Notes: generated by a model not told the origin, from the sequence alone. DNA of 64,000 nt from Martelella alba (GCF_005217455.1 NZ_SZPQ01000003.1:248001-312000), one strand, 5' to 3'. Positions 34,600 through 43,813 are shown, counted from the first letter of the stretch. A program made the numbers and translations.

Positions 34600-35555
34600 G
34601 GTTGCCCGATATAGCGGTTGTCGGTCAGTGCCTTAAATTCGTCATAGTCGCGAATATAGTCCGCCGCGTCGTAACGATGGGAGGCAAATACCATCAAAAT
34701 GGCATCGGATGAGTAGCGGTATTGAATGCCCCAGGTCATCGCCGGTAGATAAACCCCCTGGACGGGGGTATCCAGAATAAATTCCTGACGATGTCTTCCA
34801 TCATCGGCCACGACATGCACCGACCCCTTAACCGCGACAAGGAACTGATGGCAAACGCGGTGCGCGTGTTCCCCGCGGATTTGTTCGGTGGGAACGCCAT
34901 AGACCAGGAAATAGCGTAACGGTGTAAAAGGAATCACGCTGGCAAAATCACCGACGGACAAACTGCCGCGGATATCGGTAAAGTTGTTCATGGTATGCAC
35001 GGTGACGTCTTTTACCAAGGTGTTTAATCGCGCCGGCGTCTTGTCCCTGGCGTGGTCCCCATTCTGGCAAAGGGGCAGGGCGTCGGCATAGCCGATAATC
35101 TTGGCGGGGTTGCCGGCCACGATGGCGTTGGCCGGGATGGAGCGCGTGACCACGGCGCCCGCGCCTATCATGGCGTTGGCGCCGATTGTCAGCCCAGGCA
35201 GTATGGTGCTGTTGGCGCCCAATGAAGCGCCTTTGCGGATCACCGTCCGGGCGAAGGTTGGCGGATAGGCTTTGCTGCGCGGGAAAGGATCATTGGTAAA
35301 GGTCACATTGGGGCCGACAAAGACATCGTCTTCGATACGAATGCCGTCCCATACCTGTACGCCGCACTTTAAGGTCACCCTATGCCCTATCCGCACGTCA
35401 TTTTCAATAAACACATGATCGCAGACATTACAGTCACCGCCCAGGCTCGCGCCTGGCAAGACATGGGCGAACGCCCAGATACGCGTGTTTGCGCCTATGG
35501 CTTTCGACTCGCATATCGCCAAGGGATGGATAAAGACGTTGTCGCTGTTAACCAT
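34596..35555 (-). CDS. Fused sugar N-acetyltransferase / dTDP-4-keto-6-deoxyhexose 3,4-ketoisomerase (WxcM-like)
   Basis: This 319-residue protein joins two enzymes of dTDP-3-acetamido-3,6-dideoxyhexose synthesis. Residues 1 to about 160 form a left-handed beta-helix with hexapeptide repeats (GVQVWDGIRIEDDVFVGPN, GASLGANSTILPGLTIGANA) and end VAGNPAKIIGY, as in FdtC/QdtC acetyltransferases. Residues about 175-319 form a cupin of the FdtA/QdtA/WxcM type, with GEHAHRVCHQFLVAVKGS and the active-site region around it. I chose ATG 35555 (GGAGGCGGGG upstream). It overlaps the GT2 gene by eight bases. The product sugar could be Fuc3NAc or Qui3NAc; the isomerase type cannot be told from reading alone. 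Confidence 0.82.
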   Translation of the reverse strand: MVNSDNVFIHPLAICESKAIGANTRIWAFAHVLPGASLGGDCNVCDHVFIENDVRIGHRVTLKCGVQVWDGIRIEDDVFVGPNVTFTNDPFPRSKAYPPTFARTVIRKGASLGANSTILPGLTIGANAMIGAGAVVTRSIPANAIVAGNPAKIIGYADALPLCQNGDHARDKTPARLNTLVKDVTVHTMNNFTDIRGSLSVGDFASVIPFTPLRYFLVYGVPTEQIRGEHAHRVCHQFLVAVKGSVHVVADDGRHRQEFILDTPVQGVYLPAMTWGIQYRYSSDAILMVFASHRYDAADYIRDYDEFKALTDNRYIGQP

Positions 35556-36486
35556 CCCCGCCTCCAAACACGTCTACCCGCATCGGGATGGCGAGAGGCC
35601 GATGCTTGGTGTTTTCGTAAGTCCGCCAGGCATAAGAGCCGACAGTGCCGAGACCCAGGAGGATCAGGCAACCTAAAAATGTGATGGTCAACATCATCAT
35701 GGCATAGCCGGGTATGGGGGCGGCGCCGGAAAATTTCACGAACAAGGTCAGGATACCCAATACCGCGGCCAGGGCGGCGCCCAGCGCGCCGACCCCTATC
35801 AACAGTTTGATGGGCAGGTCGGTGAAGGAAAAGATGCTGTCCATCATATAGTTGACCTTCTTGCTCAATGTCCAGGCGGAATGCCCATGACGCCGGGCCC
35901 GTCGGGAATAGGTCACGACCTGGCGGCGATATCCAAGCCAGAAGATCTGGGCGATGAGCGAACTGTGGCGCTCTTCCAAGGCGAGCAGCGTGTCGCGGAA
36001 TGTCCGGTTGCAGGCGAAAACATCCACGCCGCCGGCAGGCATTTCCGGTATGACGTAACGACGGTACAGGCCCCAGAAGAGTTTCGCGGTCAGGCGGCTT
36101 AACCAGGGATCACGGCGGTTTTCGCGCGTACCGACGACGACATCGGTATGTTGCTGCAATAAAATCCGATTCATAGCCAGAACCAGTTCCGGCGGCTCCT
36201 GTAAATCCGCGGCCATAACCGCGAAACGATCGCCGCTGCCATAATGCAGGCCCGCCCTGATGGCCATAAACGAGCCGAAGTTTTTCGACAGCAGCACCAG
36301 CGTCGACCGGAAAGACTGTTTTGGCAGCAGGTCATGCAGTTGTTCATAGCAACGGTCGGGGCTGCCGTCCACCACGAAAACCACCTCCAGCGCCTCTCCC
36401 AACTGGTGGCGCATGTCATTGAGCGACGCCAGCAAATCGGCAAGATTGCTTTCGTTGCGATAGACGGGGATGACAAGCGTCAGCAC
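35548..36486 (-). CDS. GT2-family glycosyltransferase, GtrB-like (polyprenyl-phosphate sugar synthase)
   Basis: This 312-residue protein has a GT-A fold opening LTLVIPVYRNESNLADLLAS, the metal-binding region (VVFVVDGSPD, VMAADLQEPPEL) and two C-terminal membrane helices (LLIGVGALGAALAAVLGILT; LTITFLGCLILLGLGTVGSY). This layout is that of GtrB/DPM1-like enzymes that load a nucleotide sugar onto undecaprenyl phosphate. Here the donor is probably a dTDP-aminosugar made by the neighbours. It overlaps the aminotransferase gene by seven bases and the WxcM-like gene by eight, so all are cotranscribed. Confidence 0.85.
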   Translation of the reverse strand: MLTLVIPVYRNESNLADLLASLNDMRHQLGEALEVVFVVDGSPDRCYEQLHDLLPKQSFRSTLVLLSKNFGSFMAIRAGLHYGSGDRFAVMAADLQEPPELVLAMNRILLQQHTDVVVGTRENRRDPWLSRLTAKLFWGLYRRYVIPEMPAGGVDVFACNRTFRDTLLALEERHSSLIAQIFWLGYRRQVVTYSRRARRHGHSAWTLSKKVNYMMDSIFSFTDLPIKLLIGVGALGAALAAVLGILTLFVKFSGAAPIPGYAMMMLTITFLGCLILLGLGTVGSYAWRTYENTKHRPLAIPMRVDVFGGGDG

Positions 36487-37589
36487 ACGCGGTCCTCCTG
36501 CTGGAAATACGCTGTGGCCGAGGCGATCACGCGATCGATTTCATCGCGGGTCAGTCCGGGATAGCACGGAAGGGAAACCACGGTTTCACAGGCCTGCTCG
36601 GTAACGGTCAGCGGATAGGGCAGCTTGGCGGCATAGGCCGCCTGGCGATGATCGGGTATCGGATAATGGATATCGGTTTTGATCGCATTGCGCCTGAGGG
36701 CATGGATAAATTGTTGCCGGTCCGCCAGCCGGATGACATAAAGATGTGCGACATAGTCCGCTGCGGTGGAACATGGCAGACGGACATTAAACCTGCCGAA
36801 CGCCGCGTTATAGCGTTTGGCGATCGAACGCCGTTGGGCATTCCACCGGTCCAGATAGGGTAACTTAACGCGTAAAACCGCCGCTTGTATCTCGTCCATT
36901 CGGCTGTTGCGTCCGCCGGGCAGGGTGACCTGATATTTTCGCCCCCAGCCATACTGCCGCAATTGGCGCATGCGCGCCGCCATTTCGTGGCTATGGGTGA
37001 CCACCGCGCCGCCATCGCCCAACGCGCCGAGATTTTTGGTGGGGTAAAAGCTAAAACAGCCGACGGCGCCAAAGCTGCCCGCCAGTCTGCCGTTGCGCCG
37101 TGCGCCGTGCGCTTGCGCGCAGTCCTCGAGAACCGGTATACCCGCCAGCGACGCCAAACGGACAATGGCCTCGATATCGGCAAGCTGGCCATAGAGATGC
37201 GTCACGACGATGGCGGCCACCGGCGAATCAAGCACCGCCGCCAGTGCGTTCGGGCAAAGGGTTAGCGTCGTGGGATCGACATCGATATAAACCGGCCTGG
37301 CGCCCACGGCATGAATCGCGCCGCTGGCATAAAATCCCGCGTTGGCCGCCGTGACCACGCGATCTCCCGCCTTCACCGCCAGACCCCTGAGGGCAAGTTC
37401 CAATGCGTCCGACCCGTTGGCGACGCTAATACAATGGCCGACGCCAAGATAGTTGGCGAACTCGGTTTCAAAAGAGAGCATCTCCGTACCCATCACATAC
37501 CGTTGGCTGGCCAAAATTTTGTTCAGCGGGGTACTGAAATCCAAACCCGCATTCGCCTTTACGGCGGAAAATAGTTCAAGTTCGCGCAT
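36480..37589 (-). CDS. DegT/DnrJ/EryC1-family sugar aminotransferase (FdtB-like)
   Basis: This PLP-dependent enzyme probably aminates C3 of a dTDP-3-keto-6-deoxyhexose. The 369-residue protein contains ANGSDALELALRGL near 58, DVDPTTLTLCPNAL near 103, EDCAQAHGARRNGRLAGSFG near 155 and the PLP lysine 185 in SFYPTKNLGALGDGG. These are features of the FdtB/QdtB branch. It is the first gene of the five-gene operon. I chose ATG 37589; GTG 37619 in frame is an alternative, and neither has a strong ribosome site. No dTDP-glucose synthesis genes (rmlA, rmlB) lie beside it, so these must be supplied from elsewhere. Confidence 0.85.
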   Translation of the reverse strand: MRELELFSAVKANAGLDFSTPLNKILASQRYVMGTEMLSFETEFANYLGVGHCISVANGSDALELALRGLAVKAGDRVVTAANAGFYASGAIHAVGARPVYIDVDPTTLTLCPNALAAVLDSPVAAIVVTHLYGQLADIEAIVRLASLAGIPVLEDCAQAHGARRNGRLAGSFGAVGCFSFYPTKNLGALGDGGAVVTHSHEMAARMRQLRQYGWGRKYQVTLPGGRNSRMDEIQAAVLRVKLPYLDRWNAQRRSIAKRYNAAFGRFNVRLPCSTAADYVAHLYVIRLADRQQFIHALRRNAIKTDIHYPIPDHRQAAYAAKLPYPLTVTEQACETVVSLPCYPGLTRDEIDRVIASATAYFQQEDRVC

Positions 37590-38058
37590 AAAATAACCAT
37601 GAGCCGGTTTTTCCGTCACTAAAACACTGCCTGACCCGGCGGCGCGCCGGGTTTTACGTGAAGCGGCGCGGTTTCGTCAATGGGCGTCGGCGGGATATCG
37701 CCTAATCACGCCGGTGAAAACGCCGGAACAACGTGGTCGTGAGAGGCGCGCGTCGGCCATTGCGTTCCGAGCGACTTGTCAAAGTGGTTTCGTTCTCGTT
37801 GAAGATTGAGACTGTCGGGTGTCAAGGTAAGCCATAAACAAATTCAAGCGAAAATCGTTTGAAAAATTCGTTTAGTGAATATTGATGAAAGAAGTGTTTT
37901 CCATGGAGGGTGTTGCCCTGTGCGGCTGGGTGCGTTCACAAGGCAAATCCCCATTGATGTCAAAGTCCATGCCGATGTGGATGCGCGCGGCGGCGGTCAT
38001 CAACCGACGCCCGCGCCCGGCCCTCCGTCATGCCGGGCGCGGCGGGGCGCCCCGGGTG
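37590..38058. other. Gene-free stretch before the aminosugar cassette
   Basis: About 470 bases hold the promoter area of the five-gene cassette and the region after the thiolase operon. I see no credible gene or strong terminator here, and composition shifts from GC-rich to AT-rich near 37820-37890. Confidence 0.4.
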
Positions 38059-39237
38059 TCAACACCGCTCGATTATCATGGCGATACCCTGGCCGCCGCC
38101 GATACACAACGTGGCCAGGCCCGTGGTTTTGCGCCGTTGCCGCAGCGCATGAACCAGCGTCACCAGAATGCGCGCGCCGCTTGCGCCGATGGGATGTCCC
38201 AGGGCGATGGCCCCGCCATTCACGTTGACCCTCTCCTGTGGAAAATCCAACTCGCGGGCGACCGCAATATATTGGGCGGCAAACGCCTCATTGGCTTCGA
38301 TTAAGTCTATATCCGCAACCGACATACCGGCTTTCGCCAGCGCCATCCGGGTTGCCGGAATGGGCCCCAGACCCATCATACTGGCGTCCACGCCGGCGGA
38401 TGCCCAGCTTTTGACCCGCGCCAGCGGCATAATCCCTTGTTGGCGCGCCGCGCTTTCCGACATCAAAACCAGTGTCGCGGCGGCATCGTTGATCCCGGAA
38501 GCGTTGCCCGCCGTTACCGTACCCGCGCTATCGAAAGCCGGGCGCAGTTTCGCCAATGACTGTTGGGTCGTGTCTGCACGGGGGAATTCGTCCGTGTCGA
38601 ATAAGCGCGTTTCTTTTTTATTCTGCAACGTTATCGGGACAATTTCCTCGCGGAAATAACCGGCCTTGATGGCGGCAACGGCTTTCTGTTGCGATACCAG
38701 CGCCACCTGATCTTGTTCTTCACGGCTTAACCGATAGCGTTTAGCGATATTTTCCGCGGTGATCCCCATAGGGTAGTGGTTGAAAGCGCACCAGAGCCCA
38801 TCGTTGATCAGGACATCGATCAATTCGCCATTGCCCATGCGATAGCCTTGCCGGGCGCGGGGAAGCACATAAGGGGCGGCGCTCATGTTTTCCATTCCGC
38901 CGACGATACAGGCCCGGTTATCGCCGCTGAGAATGGATTGCGCGCCGAGCACAACGCTTTTGAGCCCGGAACCGCACACTTTATTAACGGTCAGGGACGA
39001 GACCGACAGCGCCATACCGGCATGGCGCGTGACCTGGTGCGCCGGGTTTTGTCCCATGCCGGCCTGTAAAACATTACCGAGAATCACCTCGTCAATAGCG
39101 ATCTCATCGGGCAGATCACACAAATTCCCCCGCACGCTGGCGGCGCCAAGCATCACGGCCGGAAGTTCCGATAAACTGCCGGCGAATTTGCCGATCGGCG
39201 TGCGTTTCGCGCTAACGATAACAACGGAATCTTTCAT
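38059..39237 (-). CDS. Acetyl-CoA acetyltransferase-type thiolase
   Basis: This 392-residue thiolase probably splits a 3-ketoacyl-CoA into acetyl-CoA and a shorter acyl-CoA, or acts on acetoacetyl-CoA. The active-site residues are all present: cysteine 88 in VNKVCGSGLKS, histidine in GGAIALGHPIGASG, and the C-terminal cysteine in LCIGGGQGIAMI. It follows the CoA-transferase genes with a four-base ATGA overlap and is the last gene of the operon. In E. coli the same three partners form the ato acetoacetate pathway (atoDAEB), so breakdown of a short 3-keto acid is likely. Confidence 0.88.
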   Translation of the reverse strand: MKDSVVIVSAKRTPIGKFAGSLSELPAVMLGAASVRGNLCDLPDEIAIDEVILGNVLQAGMGQNPAHQVTRHAGMALSVSSLTVNKVCGSGLKSVVLGAQSILSGDNRACIVGGMENMSAAPYVLPRARQGYRMGNGELIDVLINDGLWCAFNHYPMGITAENIAKRYRLSREEQDQVALVSQQKAVAAIKAGYFREEIVPITLQNKKETRLFDTDEFPRADTTQQSLAKLRPAFDSAGTVTAGNASGINDAAATLVLMSESAARQQGIMPLARVKSWASAGVDASMMGLGPIPATRMALAKAGMSVADIDLIEANEAFAAQYIAVARELDFPQERVNVNGGAIALGHPIGASGARILVTLVHALRQRRKTTGLATLCIGGGQGIAMIIERC

Positions 39238-39893
39238 TGCCGGGCCTCCGGTGTTGGCATTGCGCGCAGGCTGTCAGAGAGGTGAAAATCCGCTTCGGTC
39301 CAGGAGCGAAGCTCATCCAAGGTGAGGGTTTCATCGATTTCGTCCAGGCGCATTTCACCGTTAATGAAACTGAATACGGCATATTCGGTAATGACTTTGC
39401 TGACTTTGCCCACGGCGGTCAAAGGGTAGCTACAGCGGTGCAATAGCTTAGGCTCACCGTTTTTCGCGCGATGCTCCATGGCGATAATGACCTTTTTGGA
39501 TCCGGCGACCAGGTCCATCGCGCCGCCCATGCCGGGGACGCTTTTCCCCGGGACTACCCAGTTGGCGAGATTGCCTTGTTCATCAACTTGCAGGCCGCCG
39601 AGTACGCAGACATCGACGTGGCCGCCGCGAATGAGCGCGAAGGAAAAACAGCTATCGAACATTGCCGCGCCAGGCACCATGCCACAGGGCTGACCTCCCG
39701 CATTCACCAATGCCGCATGGCTGTCGCCAAGCGGGCCGAGACCCAGAAACCCATTCTCCGACTGGAATGTCACCTGAATATCATCAGCCAGATAATCGGC
39801 GACCCGGGTCGGCAAGCCAATGCCCAGGTTGACGATGTCGCCGTCATGCAGCTCCAGCGCCACGCGGCGGGCGATACGTTCTTTTGCGTTCAT
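39234..39893 (-). CDS. 3-Oxoacid CoA-transferase subunit B (AtoA/ScoB-like)
   Basis: This subunit carries the catalytic glutamate of a two-subunit CoA-transferase that activates a 3-keto acid using succinyl-CoA or acetyl-CoA. Its 219 residues include VNLGIGLPTRVADYL near 21, SENGFLGLGP with the nucleophilic glutamate 46, and DLVAGSKKVIIAMEH. It overlaps the subunit A gene by one base (TGATG) and the thiolase gene by four. Confidence 0.88.
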   Translation of the reverse strand: MNAKERIARRVALELHDGDIVNLGIGLPTRVADYLADDIQVTFQSENGFLGLGPLGDSHAALVNAGGQPCGMVPGAAMFDSCFSFALIRGGHVDVCVLGGLQVDEQGNLANWVVPGKSVPGMGGAMDLVAGSKKVIIAMEHRAKNGEPKLLHRCSYPLTAVGKVSKVITEYAVFSFINGEMRLDEIDETLTLDELRSWTEADFHLSDSLRAMPTPEARQ

Positions 39894-40549
39894 CAGTCGG
39901 CCTCCATAAACAAATAGTCCACCAGGGCCCCCGGCGTGACGACATGCTCCGGTGCGATATGGCCGGCGGATTCAACACTTGCCGTTTCGGCCACCACGAC
40001 ATCGGCGGCCAGCGCCATAATGGGGTTGAAATTGCGGGCGGTCAGGTCGTAAACGAGATTGCCGATAACGTCGGCGCCACTGGCCAGCAGTATGGCTAAA
40101 TCGGCCCGCAACGGGCGCTCCACCAGCCATGTTTCACCCTCGATAACCAAGGTGTGTTTATGCTCCGCCACGATCGTGCCCACGCCTGTTTGGGTGAGAA
40201 AACCGCCCAGGCCGGCGCCGCCGGCGCGGATTTGTTCCGCCAGCGTGCCTTGTGGAACCAATTGCACCTCCAGCTCGCCGGCCATCATTTTTTTGCCGGT
40301 TTCCGGGTTGGTGCCGATATGCGAGGCGATGACTTTTTTAACCTGTCCATTTGCGATAAGCGGCCCCACGCCTTTATCAGAAAAAGCGGTATCATTGCCT
40401 ATCAAGGTTAATTCCCCGACGCCGGAGCGAATGATCTCAGCGACCAGATGCTCCGGCGTGCCGACGCCCATAAAACCGCCAAACATGATGGTCATCCCGT
40501 CATGTAATAATTCATGAAATTGCGCGGTGGTGATTCTTTTATTCTTCAT
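39893..40549 (-). CDS. 3-Oxoacid CoA-transferase subunit A (AtoD/ScoA-like)
   Basis: This 218-residue subunit partners with the following gene. It has the glycine-rich CoA-binding loop [15 protein letters not shown] near residue 20 and the block [15 protein letters not shown] near 117, both typical of CoA-transferase family I alpha subunits; E. coli AtoD is 220 residues. I chose ATG 40549 because AGAGAG precedes it; an upstream in-frame start at 40582 adds 11 unlikely residues. It lies 88 bases after the small AtuA-like gene in the same direction. Confidence 0.88.
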   Translation of the reverse strand: MKNKRITTAQFHELLHDGMTIMFGGFMGVGTPEHLVAEIIRSGVGELTLIGNDTAFSDKGVGPLIANGQVKKVIASHIGTNPETGKKMMAGELEVQLVPQGTLAEQIRAGGAGLGGFLTQTGVGTIVAEHKHTLVIEGETWLVERPLRADLAILLASGADVIGNLVYDLTARNFNPIMALAADVVVAETASVESAGHIAPEHVVTPGALVDYLFMEAD

Positions 40550-40637
40550 ACTCTCTCTACCGGATGTTTTCAGGCGTGACAACGCCAGGGCGGGATTATT
40601 ATCCCGCCAGTGATTTTCATTAAGCCGTCAGAAGACG

Positions 40638-40937
40638 TTAAATTGACATATCCAGTAATGCGTAACTGAGGCCCTTGCCATGCATATCCAACGCCAACGA
40701 GCGTGTTACGCCGCCGCCGAGCGCTTGGTACATGACAAAATTCAAAGCGCCCAGCTCAGGTAATTCATAACGTATAACCTCACCGGCGACAATATCGCCA
40801 AACCAGGCTTTAACCTTTTCGGCGGTAACCTGTTCGACCAGCTTAGTATAATCATCGGCATTCCAGGCAATTAATGAAATATTGGAAATATTGCCTTTAT
40901 CGCCGGTGCGCGAATGTGCGATATCGCGTAATTTCAT
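40638..40937 (-). CDS. AtuA-related small protein
   Basis: This 99-residue protein resembles the C-terminal domain that accompanies AtuA-type (DUF1446) proteins. It opens MKLRDIAHSRTGDKGNISNI, a conserved beginning of that group, and ends with VMYQALGGGVTRSLALDMHG. The start overlaps the stop of the AtuA gene by four bases (ATGA), so the two proteins are made together and probably act together. In some bacteria the two parts are one chain. Its biochemical role is not known to me. Confidence 0.75.
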   Translation of the reverse strand: MKLRDIAHSRTGDKGNISNISLIAWNADDYTKLVEQVTAEKVKAWFGDIVAGEVIRYELPELGALNFVMYQALGGGVTRSLALDMHGKGLSYALLDMSI

Positions 40938-42277
40938 TTTCCTTTCTCCAATACGGTTACATGATGTTGAACGTAATGACGTGGAATAAGCGTCGAGTCC
41001 ATCGCCAAGATCTCTTTAACTGATTTGGTTACGCCGCCGCCGCCCGCCGGACCGTTGGTATAGAGCGTTTCCACTTCATCGCCGATATGTATTGCCTCAT
41101 CGCGAGTGGCGCATCGCGCGGCGACCCGGGCGCGTACTTCGTAAGGATCGCTGTCATGTCCGCGGGTTTCACCGTGCAGGGCGTTGACGCCAATCAAGTC
41201 AAAACGCGACTCCAGCGGGGTGAATTGACACAAGGCAAAACGTTCACGCACAATATTCAGCGCCAATCGGCCACGATTTACGGCGCCGGGTCCAGCGTAC
41301 GATATTTCCCCCTCGCCGATAAAACCATCCGGATAGCCCACGGAAACCTTCAAACTGTCTGTGCGCGGCATCCCGGTCGCGCCGTTGACGTATACGGCAT
41401 CCTGGCCGCATTCGCGAAACCGCACGTGGCTGAAATCAGCCACCACATCGGGGGTGAGATAACGATCGGGACGGTGAATTTCATAAAGGAGTTGCTCTTT
41501 GCAGGTATCCACCGTCACGCGACCGCCGGAACCCGCGACTTTGGTTATTATCGCGCTGCCGTCTTCATTGATTTGCGCCAGCGGAAATCCCAGACGGGCC
41601 AGGTCCTCAATGTCTTTCACCCCCGGATCGGCAAAATAGCCGCCGGTGACCTGCCCGGCGCATTCCAGCAGATGGCCGACACAGGTTCCTTGTCCCAGTC
41701 GGTGCCAGTCATCCGCCGCCCAACCAAATTCATATATTGCCGGCGCAAGAAATAGCGAAGGATCGGCAACCCGGCCGGCGATAATGATATCGGCGCCGGT
41801 CGCGAGCGCTGCCACTAACCCCGCGCTGCCTAAATACGCATTCGCCGAAATAATCGTTTTATTCAAACGTGATACCGGCACCCCTGCCTCATCCAGGCAT
41901 AAGTCCAGTCCTGTCATCAATGACAAAACGTCATCGCCGGTGACGACGGCGACTTTCAAGTCGTCCAGGCCAAGTTCATGGGCCACTTTACCTACCGCTT
42001 CTCCTGCGGCCAGGGGATTGGCGGCGCCCATATTGGAAATAATACGGATACCTTTTTCCTGGCAGGCCGGTAATACCGCGCGCATACGCGCTTCCAGCAG
42101 TTCGTTATAGCCTTTATGCGGATCCTGTCGTTTTTGTTTTTGGCCAATGGCGATGGTGCGTTCCGCCAGACATTCAAAAGCCAGATAATCAAGATTGCCT
42201 TTTTCCGCCAGTTCAACCGCTGGCTCAATTCTATCGCCGGCATAGCCGGCACCTGAACCGATTCGGATTGTTTTCAT
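40934..42277 (-). CDS. AtuA-family (DUF1446) protein
   Basis: This 447-residue cytoplasmic protein belongs to the family named after AtuA of acyclic terpene utilisation in Pseudomonas. It opens with a glycine-rich IRIGSGAGYAGDRIEPAVEL and contains YLAFECLAERTIA near 31, IISNMGAANPLAAGEA near 79, ADIIIAGRVADPSLFLAP near 160 and ALHGETRGHDSDPYEVRARV near 370. The reaction catalysed by this family is not established to my knowledge. Its position with a CoA-transferase, thiolase and carboxylate transporter suggests action on a hydroxy- or keto-acid intermediate. It precedes the small partner gene. Confidence 0.8.
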   Translation of the reverse strand: MKTIRIGSGAGYAGDRIEPAVELAEKGNLDYLAFECLAERTIAIGQKQKRQDPHKGYNELLEARMRAVLPACQEKGIRIISNMGAANPLAAGEAVGKVAHELGLDDLKVAVVTGDDVLSLMTGLDLCLDEAGVPVSRLNKTIISANAYLGSAGLVAALATGADIIIAGRVADPSLFLAPAIYEFGWAADDWHRLGQGTCVGHLLECAGQVTGGYFADPGVKDIEDLARLGFPLAQINEDGSAIITKVAGSGGRVTVDTCKEQLLYEIHRPDRYLTPDVVADFSHVRFRECGQDAVYVNGATGMPRTDSLKVSVGYPDGFIGEGEISYAGPGAVNRGRLALNIVRERFALCQFTPLESRFDLIGVNALHGETRGHDSDPYEVRARVAARCATRDEAIHIGDEVETLYTNGPAGGGGVTKSVKEILAMDSTLIPRHYVQHHVTVLEKGK

Positions 42278-42311
42278 TCTATTTCCTTATTTACAGCATG
42301 AAATTCGAAGG

Positions 42312-43616
42312 TTAAAACGGGAATACACCAGTGAGCATGGCGATAAAGGTCATCATGACGCTGGCCGCCCACAACACCGGAATGGTAAATTTTTGATGAT
42401 CGGCCAAATCAACCCCGGCAAGACTCACCAGCAGAAATGTTGCCGGCGTCAGCGGACTGACGGGAAACCCGGTGGTCATTTGCCCGAGCACGGATGCCTG
42501 AGCCACCTGAATTGCCGGAACACCCATTAATTGGACGGTGTGGGCGATAACCGGCATGATGCCGAAGTAATAGGAATCCGGGTCGAATACCATGGATAAC
42601 GGCATGGAAATCAAACCGACAATAAAGGGAATATGCGAGGCCAGGGTATCGGGCATAATGACCACCGCGGCGCGGGACATGGCTTTTAGCATACCTGCGC
42701 CACCCATAATCCCGGTAAAGGCGCCCGCCGCGAACAATATGCTGGCCATCATCAGCGCCGCTTTCGCATGGGCGTTGATGCGTTCTTTTTGCATTTCCAC
42801 ATTGGGGTAGTTAATCATCAGCGCCAGCGTCAGCGCTATCATAAACGCCACCGTCGGCGAGATGCGCGTAAAAACCATCGTGCCGATAACGGCAATGACC
42901 AAGCTGATATTGACCCAAAAAAGATGCGGGCGGCGCAGCGCTTTTTCTTGATCATTGAGCGCCTTATGGTGGTGAAAATCACCGGCCGCCGCGGCGAAAT
43001 GCGCGGCGCCCAGGCGTTTTTCCTCCCGTTTGCCCCAGTACCAGCCCATGGCCGCCATAAACAACAGACCTGCGGTTTGCGCCGGAAGTAACGGTAAAAA
43101 GAGATCATGAGTCGGTATGTTAAGCGCGGCGGACGCGCGGATCATCGGTCCGGTCCAGGGCAAAAAATTCACGCCCGCGCTCAGTGCCGTTATGCCCAAC
43201 AAGATCCGTTTATCCATGCCCAAACGCGTGAAGAGCGGCAGCATGGTGGGTATGGTGATCAAAAAGGTCACTGCGCCGTTGCCGTCAAGGTGAGAGATAA
43301 GCGCCAGCACGCCCGTACCGATGATGATCTTGACCGGGTTAGTCCCGACGAAACGCAAAATCCCGCGAACAATAGGATCAAACATGCCGGCATCGGTCAC
43401 CACGCCAAAAAATGTGATGGCAAAGACGAACATTGCCGCCATCGGGGCAAGTTTGGTTATTCCCTGGACGACATATTTTGCGGTATCGGCCCCGCACCCC
43501 GCGGCCAGGGCGCCAATCACCGGAATGACAATCAAAGCCACCAAAGGCGACAGTCTTTTTGACATAATAAAAAATAATAGGGTGGCTATGGTTAGCACAC
43601 CTATCAATGCCAACAT
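42312..43616 (-). CDS. CitMHS-family carboxylate transporter
   Basis: This 434-residue inner-membrane symporter has about 11-12 hydrophobic segments. It resembles the citrate-metal:H+ symporter family, for example in MFVFAITFFGVVTDAGMFDP near 63, SHLDGNGAVTFLITIPTMLP near 108, and SMVFDPDSYYFGIMPVIAHT near 330. Citrate is the known substrate for Bacillus members. Here the downstream genes point to a tricarboxylate or related acid ending in a 3-keto acid. It is the first gene of the operon and lies about 500 bases from the divergent LysR gene. Confidence 0.85.
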   Translation of the reverse strand: MLALIGVLTIATLLFFIMSKRLSPLVALIVIPVIGALAAGCGADTAKYVVQGITKLAPMAAMFVFAITFFGVVTDAGMFDPIVRGILRFVGTNPVKIIIGTGVLALISHLDGNGAVTFLITIPTMLPLFTRLGMDKRILLGITALSAGVNFLPWTGPMIRASAALNIPTHDLFLPLLPAQTAGLLFMAAMGWYWGKREEKRLGAAHFAAAAGDFHHHKALNDQEKALRRPHLFWVNISLVIAVIGTMVFTRISPTVAFMIALTLALMINYPNVEMQKERINAHAKAALMMASILFAAGAFTGIMGGAGMLKAMSRAAVVIMPDTLASHIPFIVGLISMPLSMVFDPDSYYFGIMPVIAHTVQLMGVPAIQVAQASVLGQMTTGFPVSPLTPATFLLVSLAGVDLADHQKFTIPVLWAASVMMTFIAMLTGVFPF

Positions 43617-43813
43617 ATGTTTCTCCTTAAACCCTTTTCATTGATCTCTTTTTTTGTTAAATGAATACGCGCAATGTGTTGTCGACTTGTAATGGCGGGC
43701 GATACTCATTTGGGATGCTCTTTTTTACCACGGGAAATGTGAATTAACTAATTTGTACTTTCGATGAGCTTATTGCTTATCAACGTAAACGAGATTAATT
43801 TGCGAAGAAAATA

